Source: Vigna angularis
Lineage: Eukaryota; Streptophyta; Magnoliopsida; Fabales; Fabaceae
Reading direction: 5' to 3'
DNA: 64,000 nucleotides
Assembly (NCBI RefSeq): GCF_016808095.1
Contig: NC_068976.1
Location: 18,260,371-18,324,370 of the forward strand
Shown here: in pieces, positions 45,429-57,696 of the stretch
Layout of the letters: each line of letters opens with the position of its first letter
How positions within the stretch are numbered: the first letter of the stretch is position 1
The notes under the pieces: model-generated
Database searches by the model: none
What the model was told of the DNA's origin: nothing
What the model saw: the letters and a program-made list of their open reading frames with translations, nothing else
Made by a program: the position numbers and the translations under genes

Positions 45429-45912
45429 TATTGAAAGAGTGCAAGCCCAATGGGTTGGGAGACATGCAGTTGACTCTTAAGGACCCAACTGCCACGATGA
45501 AGGCTTCGTTGCATAAGAAAGCTATTGAAGATCCTGAAATTGCAGAAAATATCGCAGTTGGTTCCGTTATCATACTCAATCTTGTAAGCCATCAAATTTT
45601 TACTTAACTACCATAATTATTTTATTGGTATTTAAGTGTTCTTCTTCTTACAAATTCCGTTTGTACATTTAGGTCCACCCCTTCACTGCATTTAGGCAAA
45701 ACCACTACCTCAATATTACGCATCGCTCTATAGTGAAGGTATTTCCAGCTGAAGTTTCTCCTCCTACAATTGACCTTGTTAAGGAGACACCAAAACCTGT
45801 CATTCGACTTCCTATGTGGGCAGAGAAGGAACTCAATGTGGATGACATCCTCCGCAAATTTGTCCGTCCATCTGACCAACCATCGACGTCCAATCAAGCA
45901 GACAACCAATAG
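45428..45912 (+). pseudogene. Truncated HROB-like gene copy
   Basis: Contains only the last part of exon 2, from the [10 protein letters not shown] region to the donor at 45584, and exon 3 with the TAG at 45910-45912. The start and first exon are absent, replaced by element B sequence. Splice sites are preserved. Not functional as it stands. Confidence 0.85.
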
Positions 45913-46078
45913 TGGGTTTAGGATAACTGTAATTTTATATGAACACCATTATAAGTATTTCATGGATAACTGTAATATTTGAAACGTACAATGTATCATT
46001 TTGTTGTGTATGTTGTGTAACTGAATCTCTATTAATGGTGTGTTATAATGAATTTATTTATGTCATACAAAATGGTGC

Positions 46079-47210
46079 CTAAAAGTCAGTTTTTTTTCCA
46101 ATGGTGACCTGTGTTCACCTGACTGAGTACCTGTGTTATACTCTATGTACAAATTGGCTTTTTCTCCCGGGTAATCGTTTACAGGGGTGCTGTAAACGAT
46201 TACCAGACCGTTTTTTGAACACTCTCACTCATCCCTTACACAGCTTGCTCCTCCAACTCATGAGGGGTCTCCCCACCCTCCTTGGCCTCACATCACATCA
46301 CCATCCACCCTCTCCCACCACTGGAACACCTGCACAAGCCTCAGACAGGTGCAGATTAGCATAAAAGTCACTTTTTTGTCCAATGGTGACCTGTGTTCAC
46401 CTGACTGAGTACCTGTGTTGGACTTTCTGTACAAATTCCCACTTTCTCCCGGGTAATCGTTTACAGGGGTCCTGTAAACGATTACCAGAGCCTTTTTTCA
46501 GCAGTCTCACTCATTCCTTGCACAGCTTGCTCCTCCAACTCATGAGGGGTCTCCCCACCCTCCTTGGCCTCACATCACATCACCATCCACCCTCTCCCAC
46601 CACTGGAACACCTGCACAAGCCTCAGACAGGTGCAGATTAGCATAAAAGTCAGTTTTTTGTCCAATGGTGACTTGTGTTCATTTGACTGAGTACCTCTGT
46701 TGGACTTTCTGTACAGGTTCCCAATTTCTCTCGGGTAATCGTTTACAGGGGTCCTGTAAACGATTACCAGAGCCTTTTTTCAGCAGTCTCACTCATTCCT
46801 TGCACAGCTTGCTCCACCAACTCATGAGGGGTCTCCCCACCCTCCTTGGCCTCACATCACATCGCCATCCACCCTCTCCCACCACTGGAACACCTGCACA
46901 AGCCTAAGACAGTTGCAGAAGTGCCTAAAAGTCACTTTTTCTTCCAATGGTGACCCCTGTTCACCTGACTGAGTACCTGTGTTGGACTTTCTGTACAAAT
47001 TCCCAATTTCTCTCGGGTAATCGTTTACAGGGGTGCTGTAAACGATTACCAGAGCCTTTTTCCAGCAGTCTCACTCATTCCTTGCACTACTTCGTCCCCC
47101 TACTCATCACGGGTCACTCCACGCTTCTTGCGTTCACATCAATCACCAACACCCATCTCCCCACTCAGAAATTGATCAAATCCTTCGCATTAATTACCAT
47201 TAATTTTAGT
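46079..47210 (+). repeat. 282-bp tandem array, second locus (about 4 units)
   Basis: Palindromic cores at about 46170, 46452, 46735 and 47017. The last unit is strongly diverged after 47090 and fades out near 47180 at the same phase where the first-locus array ends. Confidence 0.9.
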
Positions 47211-47361
47211 TAAAATGGTCTCGTACTTTTCAAATTTTTATTATAATGCTGCGTTCATTTTTCAATCACTATTTTTGTCATTATAACAAACACAAACGCA
47301 AAGTAAAAACAATTCATTTCGAAATCCAACCACTATTCTTATTACAAACACATACTGTACA

Positions 47362-47460
47362 TTGTCAAATAACATTAGGTACATATTTGAACATCTTATA
47401 CATGTCAAAATTGTCAAATAACATTAGGTACATATTTGAACATCTTATACATGTCAAAAT
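47362..47460. repeat. 49-bp tandem duplication
   Basis: Two adjacent copies of a 49-bp segment containing CATTAGGTACATATTTGAAC, just beyond the 3' end of the Ulp1-like gene. Confidence 0.85.
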
Positions 47461-47480
47461 TTGATAATTTCTTAGCAATC

Positions 47481-50310
47481 CTAGACAATGCCGTATAGAT
47501 GTAGGGCTTCCATTCTGCTAATGTTCTCATTGTCCAGGATCCAGTCACACACATATTTCTTTCTAATCCCAAGCAGCTCCTCCTGAAACCAACATTTTCC
47601 ACATTAGAAACCAGGACATACAAGAATATTATCAAACACACAGTTCCAACTTACAATTGTATATTCAGGCATGCTTTTCCCGTTGTATTTTTCATCTCCA
47701 TCCCAGATTTCCATTGCTTTCAACATTATTACTCCACAATCATGTCTGAAATAATATACCCACAACATCAGATTACTTTTGCCCATATACATCACAATAT
47801 AATCCGGCAGTACAGTTCAAGAAACTTACAAGTTTGGTTGGGATGGGATATTTGCTTGTTTAACTGTCAAAGGACCAATACTACCTTCCGGTATATTCAT
47901 CAGGATGCAAAAAAACCGTGCCATATTTTCAGCCTACCAGTTAACAAAAACAATAAATACTTAAACAATGCAGGTCATAATCACACGGTAATCAACAATG
48001 AAAGATGTCGAATCTTACAACGGCTGTGTCTATCCTTTTTCGGTCTCTGATCCCCTTCCCCAATGAATCAATCACAAAAATCTCCATTGACCTCAATTTC
48101 ACTGAATAACACCACCAATGATCATCGTGGACAAATGGCAGAAACAACTACAAAAAATATAAACAATTTCAGTAACACATTTACAACCAAAAGTCGACAA
48201 GATTTGCAAATTCAAGGTTACTCACAAAGTCCGCCGTGGGTAATTCTTCAAGTCCAAAATGATCGGAACGCAAATAAGTGTTATAGTTATGAAGCGTGAA
48301 TACATGGCGATTCTGTGGACGTTTCCTATAATCTGTAAGAATATGGTGCTGTGGACAATTTCAAAATCATCAATAAAAAATCGATCAAAAATACTTTCTT
48401 CAATCATAAATATGATACAATATCAAATTTTATTTACCGAGTATAACGGACTAAAATGAAACCTCTTAAAAACACCGCACAACCTTTTCTCAAAGTACAT
48501 AAAGACCGTACAAGCAAATAACACCACCTACACAAAAAAAAATTTTCACATTACTAAAATAAACTATAACATGAAACACAACCAAATGTGACAATACTAA
48601 CCATGTTGTCAACGTATTTCATTGGGGCCAAAGTGTAAATTGAAGTCGTGCTCAAGCTTTGGCCAATTATCTCGCTTACAACCCTAAACATACAAATATT
48701 AGTCAATCACAAACAATACATATTCCTCAACCACAGCTACAATTCATACCACATACCTGTGTACGTTCATCTCTCTGATGCTGACTGCTGTATACAATTG
48801 GTTTACATCAACACTGGTGCTTGGATCACCAACAAAACTCCGCAATGGGGGTATAGCCAATGGCACGACCTCCGGTTCTCCTTCATCACCATCATCTTCT
48901 ATTTCAATAAAATTAATGTTACCAACAGTTTCATCATCCCCTCTTACTTCAGCATGTGCACCTAGGGGGTCGTCAACTTCATTTCCATCACCTTCTTCTT
49001 CTCCCCCAACTTCAGCATTCTCCTCACCTCCAACTCCATGTCCATCACCTTCTTCTTCTCCCCCAACTTCAGCATTCTCCTCACCTCCACCCCCAACCTC
49101 TTCATCAGTGGCACATGCATCTTCTTCATGAAAGATTGGAGTTTGATAAATTTCAAATAGCTCCCTAGTCAGAACTCCAATCTTGGCATTCAATGCTCTG
49201 ATATGTTCGTTATTTTTCCTCAATCTCTCCTCCGCACCTGCTTCCCATGCCCCGTCATCAGAGCTTTCGTCTTCATCATCGTCTTTGTCAACCTTGGATC
49301 CTTCACCCAAGGATCCTTCACTCATTCCTCCGTCATCCATGTTGAAAGCTGCATGGATTTCCGGCCTATGACGATCTTCATTTCGTATATACCACTCCAT
49401 ATTTAACTGCACCAATAGCACACAACAAATTCAGACAAAATACACAATCCATTTTAACATACAAAATAACGAAAAACAAAACACTTACATCTCCGGTCAT
49501 AAAAATATTTTCAATTTTTTCGGTCCTTGATTTAAACGGGAACCATCTCATTATGCGCGGGAAAAACCGGTGCGAAGGATGACCATGCAAAGAAAGTCTC
49601 TCAACCGCCCAAGCCTAAAACATCATAAAATTATTTCATCAAACATAATTCACAATGTTCTGCACTACATCAAAATAGTGAACTACATATCATATTACCT
49701 GCAACACTGCCACATTGCCACTAAGAGTGACTGACTGGGGGATACCTGCTCCCATAATTTTCTTCTTACATTTATTTAAATTCTCTACAATGTGTTTATG
49801 TACACCGGTGCACCAATCATATAGACACAAACGGTCTAAGTCATCTAACACTCCAAAAGGCATGTTACAAACATGCCTTGATTTCCTAGGGAAATAGAAA
49901 ACAACCAAACAAACTAATATATATAACCTACACACTACATCGACTTCAATGTTTTTATCATCAACAATGACATTAAACATGTCTGTCAAGTCCTTCAAAC
50001 TGATGGTTTTTTATTTGAACATTTCACCAACCAATCCACCAACTACTTCATCAAAGGGAATCTCTAAACCACCTATTTCTAAACCTAAGCTCATCAACAC
50101 ATCAACAACTCTAAAGGGCACCAACTTTTGACTAACTCTAAAACTGTTATCATTTCCAACCCACCTGCTAACCATAACCTTCAATAATTTTAAATTCACC
50201 TCCACAGGGTTATTAATATTCACACACCACATAAATGGTGTCATCCTAATCCGATCCACATGACACTGTTGGAGTAAACGATTCATTTCAATAATGATCG
50301 ATGAATCCAT
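47481..50310 (-). pseudogene. Ulp1-type (SUMO protease-like) gene of transposon type, ten exons, one nonsense codon
   Basis: Exons on the minus strand: 50310-49699, 49614-49489, 49406-48757, 48683-48602, 48527-48438, 48348-48226, 48147-48019, 47933-47830, 47745-47655 and 47582-47481. All junctions are GT-AG and the phases add up to 703 codons, broken only by TAA at 50011-50013 (codon 100). The N-terminal half matches plant proteins with a plant-specific domain (LVPFRVVDVLMSLG, QAWAVERLSL region); an acidic repeat follows (VGGEEEGDG units). The C48 peptidase core is complete: His in DDHWW, Asp in FVIDS, Gln in SQPN and Cys in HDCGV. Such proteases cleave SUMO. In plants many are carried by Mutator-like elements (Kaonashi type), and this copy borders transposon DNA. 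I see no terminal repeats around it. Confidence 0.78.
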
Positions 50311-51050
50311 CGAGATAAGAAGTCGCCACTACAAAAAAAAAATCATAAAAATTTATTACTAACTACAATCCGTAAGATAATTAAATAATATATAAACAAA
50401 AAATTTAATTTTTTTCTTACACTTGCTTTTTTCCCTTCCATTGCAACGGCCCTAAGAAGACAACATTCCACACTCAGTTATATCATTCAACTTAATGAAA
50501 ACCAAAAACACAGAGTAAAACACAATGTCAGGGCTCGCCCATTTTTACTTACACCAAAATGTAAGGGTTTCTCTTTGGATGGAAGGGTTGAACGCTGTGG
50601 ATAGGGTAAAGATGGAACACACAGCCACAGAGATCCTCCAAGGTTTCAACGCACGTTTTGAAGAAGGAGGAGAGAACGAAACCGAGGATGGAAGCTTCGA
50701 AGACGGAAAGAGAACGAAGGCTTCAACGAACGAGAAGACGGACGACACAGCGAGAGAGAAGACGGACGAGAGAGAAGGCTTGAACGAACGAGAAGAAGCA
50801 AGGCTTGAACGAACGTCTTTCGCACCCTAAACCGCCAAACCCAAATGTTAAAATTTTAATCTAGAAAACCCAAAATACCCCTCGCCCCGGTTCACTTTCT
50901 CTGGTTTGTTTTCAATTCACTGAGCCAATGCACAGCTGCCACGTCGCCGTTGTCAAAACTGTGTCAAACTTTTGTTGTCCAAATAACATTTTCCTTAAAA
51001 GTCTCCCACGAATTAAAAATTAAAAAAAAAAAAAGTGGCCTAAGTTTAAG
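50311..51050. other. Intergenic region between the Ulp1-like gene and the ZIP gene
   Basis: 50420-50830 reads CT-rich on the minus strand and is probably the 5' leader of the Ulp1-like gene. A plus-strand frame there (50525-50830), rich in Glu/Arg, looks like the shadow of that leader. The rest is upstream region of the ZIP gene with an A-rich run at 51013-51034. Confidence 0.45.
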
Positions 51051-51059
51051 TATATAAAA
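51051..51059 (+). promoter_or_regulatory. TATA box of the ZIP transporter gene
   Basis: TATATAAAA 128 bp upstream of the ATG at 51187, followed by a CT-rich leader typical of plant genes. Confidence 0.6.
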
Positions 51060-51186
51060 CATTATTGGAAGAATTCTTCATTCAGTCATTCATAGCCATC
51101 CAGCATTTTTGTAGAGATAGGGTTTCCTTTTTCCTTCGAAGAAATTTCTCGTTAAACCCTTCTCTCTCTTTATTCCGTCCACAGAA

Positions 51187-53916
51187 ATGAGCAAAACTCA
51201 CCCACATTGTCGACGTGACATCACGTGGATTTTACTCTTTCTGCTTCTTGCTCTTCTTCTTCCGTGCGTGGTTGATGGTGACGGCGACGGCGACGGCGAT
51301 CGGTGTAAATGCAAAAGCGATAAAGAAGAAGGTGGAGAAAAGGTTGACAAGAATTTGGCCAAGAAGTACAAAATCGGAGCTCTTGTTTCGATTCTGGTTG
51401 CAAGTGCAGTTGGCGTCAGCCTTCCAATGCTCAGCAGAATTTTCCCCGCCTTGCATCCGGAGAAGGACTTCTTCTTCATGGTGAAGGCCTTCGCGGCTGG
51501 GGTCATATTATCCACCGGTTTCATTCATGTATTGCCAGATGCTTTTGAAAAGCTGACGCCTCCCAGTCTCTGTCATCATCCCTGGGACGATTTTCCCTTC
51601 GCCGGATTTGTGGCAATGGTGGCAGCCATCGGAACGCTTATGGTTGATTCTCTTGCGACTGCGTATTTTAAAAAGTCCTCGCTAAGCGCCATGGACCGAG
51701 TTGCTGAGGAAGAAGATCTGCATGAACATAATCGCCATGCAACTCATCATTCTCATTCTCATTCTCACGCTTCCATGTCTTCTCCTTCGACGAACCTCCT
51801 TCGCCATCGCGTTATTTCTCAGGTAATTATTCAGCAGTTTGTGCTACTTCTCAGTATAACAATAATGCATTATGTTTTGTCGTCACATCATTATCAAAAT
51901 ACAAGTGGGTTCTCCTACTATCTGCCACCCCAGTTTTACTCCAATTCCTTATCTCTCCTTAATTATTATTCTTGGCATGTCCAATCACTTTTTTTTTACC
52001 TTTTTTTTAATCAAATCAAATAAAATATATAATATTTTTTTTATTTTTCTTATTAGTAAAATTATTTTTACACATAAATGATAATTTTCGTAACGAGATA
52101 AGAACAAGACGTTGGCTAATTAAGTTGGAAAGAAATATAAAATAACATTGACACTAAAAAAAAAATGATCGTAGTTTTATATCACGTTACTGAGAATCTT
52201 TGGCTGTTTTTTTTCTGTTGTTGTTTCTGTGTATTATAATTTAGGTTTTGATGTTTAAATATTGCAGGTGCTGGAGCTGGGGATTGTGGTGCATTCTGTG
52301 ATAATAGGGATCTCTCTGGGTGCATCTGAAGATCCTAAAACGATAAGACCTCTTATTGCTGCTTTAACTTTTCACCAATTTTTTGAAGGCATGGGGCTCG
52401 GTGGTTCCATCTCACAGGTATTGCAATTTTGTTTATTCTTTTGCTCATTGATTTGTAATCGTAAAGTTTTTGGAAACTGAATTCTTTAGATGTCCTAATC
52501 ATGTAGATTCCAAATTATAAGCACCAAAACACGTAAACTGAATATGTATATATATCGACTTTAACATATTAATTCTTCTTTTAAAAATGTCCTAATAATA
52601 ATAATAGGTTTTTGTACTTAAATAATATTATTTCAAATATTTCAAAACTTCCGATGAAAAGTCAATGTTGTTGGACGAGTTATACGGCGTGTCTCCGTCT
52701 GAACCATGCATGTTTGTCTCAACTTTTTTTCGTTTATATTAATTTTGTTTTTAATTTTACGCGGTGAAAACTGTTTAACGTCGATGAATTTAAGATTAAC
52801 ATCGAATATAGATTTAACTGCTTAGAAAAACATCCATAATCAGTAATTTTTCAAAGCCAATATCGAAACAAGTATGAACCGTGTCTGTACTAAGCAATCA
52901 ATTAATTAATGTCTTTCATTTTCAATGCTTTATCTGTGTAGACATGTGATGGTATTGGATGCAAATCGCTTGGCTTGAATAAAAACGTACCCGACACCAA
53001 AAATAGTTTACTTGTGGTGTGCATTAGCCAGCGTATACTGCTTAAAGATTCTACTGAATACGAACATTCAAAGTAACATGACTACGGTTCTCATTCCAGT
53101 CATCCAGAGAACCGTGTCGGCAGAGTTATGTTTGCAATCGTGTTTTAGCTTATTAGACATTCATTTTATAATGCTATCACCACACATATTTACATTCATT
53201 TTATAACAGTAGGGTACAATAATTATAAAAGTTTACACTTTTATATTTTTTCAAGAAATAGAAAATTAAAAAATAAATATGGTGACATACTTTTACATTC
53301 ATTTAACACATAGTACAAAAGTAAAATAGTCACAAAAAGTGTATTTTTATATTTTTTTAATTAAAAGAAAGTAAAAAATAAAGGAAGACAATATTAAATG
53401 AATCTAAAATATTTTTATGTCTGTTAAAATATTATTTCTTAAGAAAGAGTAGTCTCAAATAAATATAAAAATTTATGTGTGTGAAAGTACCATTTTATCC
53501 TTGTTATAAGAGCGTGTAATGATACTGTTATTTTTTATTAGACATTATAGTATGAAGTTTGACATAAGATCTGTCGTGTAATAACTTAAGTAACGGTGTT
53601 TTGTGTTCAGGCAAAATTCAAGAGAGGAGCAGTTATAGTTATGGCATTATTCTTTTCGCTGACGACACCTGTGGGGATTGCAATTGGTATGATAATTAGT
53701 GGTAGATACGAGGAAGAAAGTCCAACGGCTCTGATTGTGGAAGGTATTCTTAACGCAGCATCAGCAGGTATCTTGATTTACATGTCACTGGTGGACCTTC
53801 TTGCACCGGATTTAATGAATCCGAAGATCCAAGCAAGTATCAGGCTTCAGATTGGAGTTAACGCATCTTTGCTTATTGGGGCTGGCTGCATGTCACTTCT
53901 TGCAAAATGGGCCTAG
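51187..53916 (+). CDS. ZIP-family zinc/iron transporter, three exons
   Basis: Exons 51187-51822, 52268-52417 and 53611-53916 join in phase to 363 residues, the normal ZIP length. The product is a membrane carrier moving Zn2+ or Fe2+ into the cytoplasm. A hydrophobic N-terminal signal ([15 protein letters not shown]) is followed by a Cys-rich segment and TM1-3 ([40 protein letters not shown]). The variable loop has the metal-binding HHSHSHSHA stretch. TM4-5 hold the family signature with [12 protein letters not shown] and [12 protein letters not shown], whose His and Glu residues line the metal pathway. TM6-8 follow in exon 3. The first exon includes a short GGCGAC hexanucleotide run (GDGDGDGD), which may vary in length. 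The specific metal and subfamily cannot be told from this. Intact. Confidence 0.93.
52418..53610 (+). other. Second intron of the ZIP gene
   Basis: A 1.2-kb AT-rich intron between exons 2 and 3. No transposon ends or coding remnant are recognised in it. Confidence 0.7.
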
Positions 53917-54460
53917 GCCCACTCTTGTATATATATACATCTACTTGTATTTTCATACCGTCTCACATTCATCTCTTCTTGTAATAGTTCATAGTTTACA
54001 ACATTGTGATTCTGATGTCAATATTTTGTTGCCAAATATAGTAATTTGTTTTAAGTCTTTCTTAACTTTTGGGATTTCTTTTCTTTTGATAAATTCCTGA
54101 ATTTAAGTTTATCATTTATAAGTATATAAATAAATAAATATTCAAAATAGTTATCCGTGTCTTATCATCTTCAATCATATTACACTGACAAAATTTTTAA
54201 AAACTTGAATTATACAATTATATAACAAATTAGCTGTACAATAATAACAAAAGAGATGCAGAAATTAACATTAACGAGTATTCTATACACTACGAGACTG
54301 AATACAATATATTCATATATTTAAAAAAATAAGAATTTGTGTTAAGAATAATTAATTGATTAGTGTGAGACCAGAACGAGTCTTAATAATTTTTGATAAA
54401 TAATCATATAAAATTAAATATAAAGGTTAAACGACAATTAAATTAAACGCATTCGTTTAA
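53917..54460. other. Intergenic region between ZIP and AP-1 sigma genes
   Basis: The first 250 bp are presumably the ZIP 3' untranslated region. The remainder is AT-rich with no gene. Confidence 0.45.
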
Positions 54461-54473
54461 TGGGCCGAGCCCA
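54461..54473 (+). promoter_or_regulatory. TGGGCC/GGCCCA element upstream of AP-1 sigma
   Basis: TGGGCCGAGCCCA is an inverted pair of site II (TGGGCY) motifs about 200 bp upstream of the AP-1 sigma start. Site II elements are bound by TCP factors and are common in plant housekeeping promoters. A GAAGGA microsatellite lies in the leader (about 54607-54636). Confidence 0.5.
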
Positions 54474-54675
54474 TGATGTAGCGCGTAGTAATGGTAGGTG
54501 GTGTAAACAGAAAAATTGAACTCCAAAAGAAAGAGGAACAATAAACAGAAAGTATAAAATTTTGATTTATTTTGGAGATGACATTAAGGTAAAAATCGAA
54601 GGTTTGAGAGAAGGAGAAGGAGAAGGAGAAGGGAGCGTGATCCTAGCAGAGGAAGGCGCGAGCGAATCGAGGGAA

Positions 54676-56606
54676 ATGGTAAAGTTTCTTTCAGATTCTA
54701 AGTACGCTAGATTTTCGATCCAGCTTTCTCATTCTTGTTCAGACATCTTTCTCTTGTTCCAACTTTCTAGATTCAATTCTTAGATTTTGCATCATAGCAC
54801 AATTATAACTACTCATGTCAATAAACCAACTAAATCACCCCACAAATCACTTTTCTTGCCGCAAAATCCATAAAATCTGGACTTGACGATGATGATTCAT
54901 GGTTTCAAGACAAACGCTCTTTCGTGTTTTGACACTTAATCTTGAAGGCTGTTCTTTTCGTCCTTTTTGTATATGTATGAGATTGTTGGGATAATTGGAC
55001 TTTTTCCCCTATTGCGATTAGGATACTCCTAATAACTTGTCTTTTCATTCATGTTTTTATGATCTACATTCTTTCTTTACGTATTTCCAATTTCAACGTG
55101 CTTTATCCCTCCTCTTCTTAAATGTAGATACACTTTGTGCTACTCATTAGTCGTCAGGGGAAGGTCAGGCTCACAAAATGGTATTCTCCTTACTCGCAGA
55201 AGGAAAGAAATAAGGTAAGCTGACACCCGATTACTGTGTTTGGATGAAAATTAGTGAAGTACTTTTGCCAGTTCCACTGTGCAAATTGAATGATGAAGAA
55301 ATTGAACTTTCAAGAGTAGAAGAAAAGTTTTCTTAACTGAAAGCAAACATGTACCTAGTTATTTAGTTCTTCAAATTTTTTCAAGCTCCACTCCCCTCGT
55401 TCCCTTTGGGATTTGTTATTTCATGACTGACTTCTACATATTATTCTTTAATTTGTAATCTTTGTACTGCGTGCACAGTGATGGACCTGTGCATGATTGC
55501 TTACTGTGTCCTACGTAAATCATCCTTGATACATGATTTTACATGTAATTTATTTTTTTTCAAGGCTATCCGTGAGATTAGTGGCATGGTTCTTTAATCA
55601 TCCTTGATACATGATTTTACATGTAATTTATTTTTTTTCAAGGCTATCCGTGAGATTAGTGGCATGGTTCTTTAATCATCCTTGATACATGATTTTACAT
55701 GTAATTTATTTTTTTTACAAGGCTATCCGTGAGATTAGTGGCATGGTTCTTTCACGTGCTCCCAAGCTCTGTAATTTTGTAGAATGGCGGGGACATAAAA
55801 TTGTTTATAAAAGGTAATTTAACAAGTGTGTATGGCCGTTTGTCATATACCACTACTTACTCCTTTGCAAAACACTCTTCTATCTGGCTATTTTCTAACA
55901 AATATTTGCTGCAGGTATGCTAGTCTTTATTTCTGCATGTGTATTGATGAAGAGGACAACGAATTAGAAGTCCTTGAAATAATTCATCATTTTGTAGAGA
56001 TTCTTGATCGGTATTTTGGCAGTGTGAGTTCTATTCAAAGCTGACTTTTGGAGAATACTGCTTTATTCACATATGAAAATAGTTTCATTCTTTCTAGGAA
56101 GGATGTAAAATGGTCGCTTCACTTTTGCAGGTCTGTGAACTGGACTTGATATTCAATTTCCACAAGGTTTGTTTGTCTGTCTGCGGCTACTTTTTATTTA
56201 ACCTTTAATCTGTTGTCATTATGAATTATTCTTCAAAGCTGAAATCACCTTAAATGGGCATTAATAATTGATCATATCAACTGCCTCATTTTCTTGGGGT
56301 CAACTAATTTCTCTTCTGACATATGTTCTTGGTTTTGTTTTATCATGGAAGGCCTATTATATACTGGATGAACTTCTAATTGCCGGTGAGCTTCAGGAGT
56401 CAAGCAAGAAAACTATTGCACGGTTAATAGCTGCACAGGTATGCAATGTTCTTTCTCGTTCAGAAATATTTGTGTCCGCAGTTTCTTCCTCGAGAGTTCT
56501 GTCTGATGCAATTTTATATGAAATTGGATTTCAGGATTCATTGGTGGAGACTGCCAAGGAGGAAGCCAGTTCAATAAGTAATATAATTGCCCAAGCCACT
56601 AAGTGA
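54676..56606 (+). CDS. AP1S: AP-1 clathrin adaptor complex, sigma (small) subunit
   Basis: Seven exons: 54676-54678 (the ATG alone), 55128-55214, 55722-55813, 55915-56023, 56131-56166, 56352-56438 and 56535-56606. They join in phase to 161 residues, the usual length. The protein begins [20 protein letters not shown] and contains [46 protein letters not shown] and [20 protein letters not shown], matching AP-1 sigma closely. It is the small subunit of the adaptor that recruits clathrin at the trans-Golgi network/early endosome and helps bind dileucine sorting signals. Exon 3 is preceded by two extra partial copies of its own start, each with a splice acceptor (55518-55720). All functional parts look intact. 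Confidence 0.93.
55518..55754. repeat. Triplicated intron end plus exon 3 start in AP-1 sigma
   Basis: Three tandem copies of a 78-79-bp unit containing TTTTTTTCAAG/GCTATCCGTGAG. The exon-like part starts at 55565, 55643 and 55722. Only the third copy continues into full exon 3; the first two run into an in-frame TAA (GTTCTTTAA). Confidence 0.95.
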
Positions 56607-57687
56607 GGAAATCCCATGTTCCATTTGGCATTTTGGGGCATGGAGCCCTGTTTTTATTTCTGTTATGTTGAATGCTTGATTTCCTCTCCTTGATTCTGTT
56701 TTCTGTGGTGCAATAGAAAGGGACATAAACCAATTGTGTTTGTTAACAGGAACATACGATCTTCTTTATCTGAATTCTAAGGTTGGCAATTTCATACGTA
56801 TAGTTCATTTTTTTTCAGGCAAGATTGCTATGGACATTGAATTTTGAAAGACATTTAATTACTTAAAGGGTCATTTCTTCCCGGATCTCCGTAATTTCAA
56901 TCTCTATCTTGATAAATTTTTGTATTTTGGAATTTACAATCTTGAATATAGTTTTTAATATTTCGCATCATATATTTTAAAATACAAAATAAAGAATATA
57001 AATATATTTTAGATTGTATATTTTAAAATAAAATTTATATTACAGTATTAGAAATACAAAATTTGAAGAAATAAAAATTAAGATTATGGAGGTGCAGAGA
57101 GAAATTGCGCCGCACCATAACTTTTGATAAATTAAACAGACCAGAAATTCCGAAAAATTAAAAAGAAAGGAAGAGTCCGTATTTATTTATTTTATCATCT
57201 CATGTATTTATTGTATTTCTTTCCGTTGAAGATAATGAGCATATTCTGTAATTTAAAAGATTTATTTTGACTATTAACTTTTGTCCTTTATTTTATTTTA
57301 AAAAATTCTGATACAAAATTTTAATTCCTTTTTTTTAATTATTTTTCATATTCATCGAATTTACAATTTTAAATGTACATTTCTTTTGTTGTTTTAGTTA
57401 TACATATCTTTTAATGTTTTATACTTTTTTTGTGTTGTAAAAAATATAAATTTTAGATTTATCAAATTTAATTACCATATATATATTTAATTACTTTTAT
57501 TTTCTAATATGTAGACTTTTAATTTATTAGATACCTTGAAAAAATTATTTTCTCTTTTCCTTTACTTTGTTTTGTTTGAAAGGAACTTTCAGTCTATAAA
57601 TCTTCCTTCGCTTTTAATGTTCACTCAAATTAATGGAATATTTTACTTCTTAACATTTCTAAAAATAGTAAACGTTATTATGTATAA
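56607..57687. other. AT-rich intergenic region
   Basis: 3' flank of AP-1 sigma and AT-rich DNA up to the MULE. No gene recognised. Confidence 0.45.
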
Positions 57688-57696
57688 TTATTATTT

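Larger units (their letters stand above)
45428..47210 (+). mobile_element. Second, truncated copy of the composite element (right half)
   Basis: Near-identical to 17687-19433: the end of HROB-like exon 2 (to 45583), the intron, exon 3 (45673-45912), the 3' flank and a right-hand 282-bp array. It is fused at its left edge to element B within a shared TTTGCA. One base change in the coding part (CTC to ATT, L to I) and a few others separate the copies. Confidence 0.85.

Noticed and set aside
48962..49156. Lys/Glu-rich frames overlapping the acidic repeat
   Set aside because: Alternative frames of the VGGEEEGDG repeat within exon 3 of the Ulp1-like gene.
50525..50830. 101-codon Glu/Arg-rich plus-strand frame
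   Set aside because: It lies opposite the CT-rich leader of the Ulp1-like gene and resembles no family; likely a shadow of the leader.
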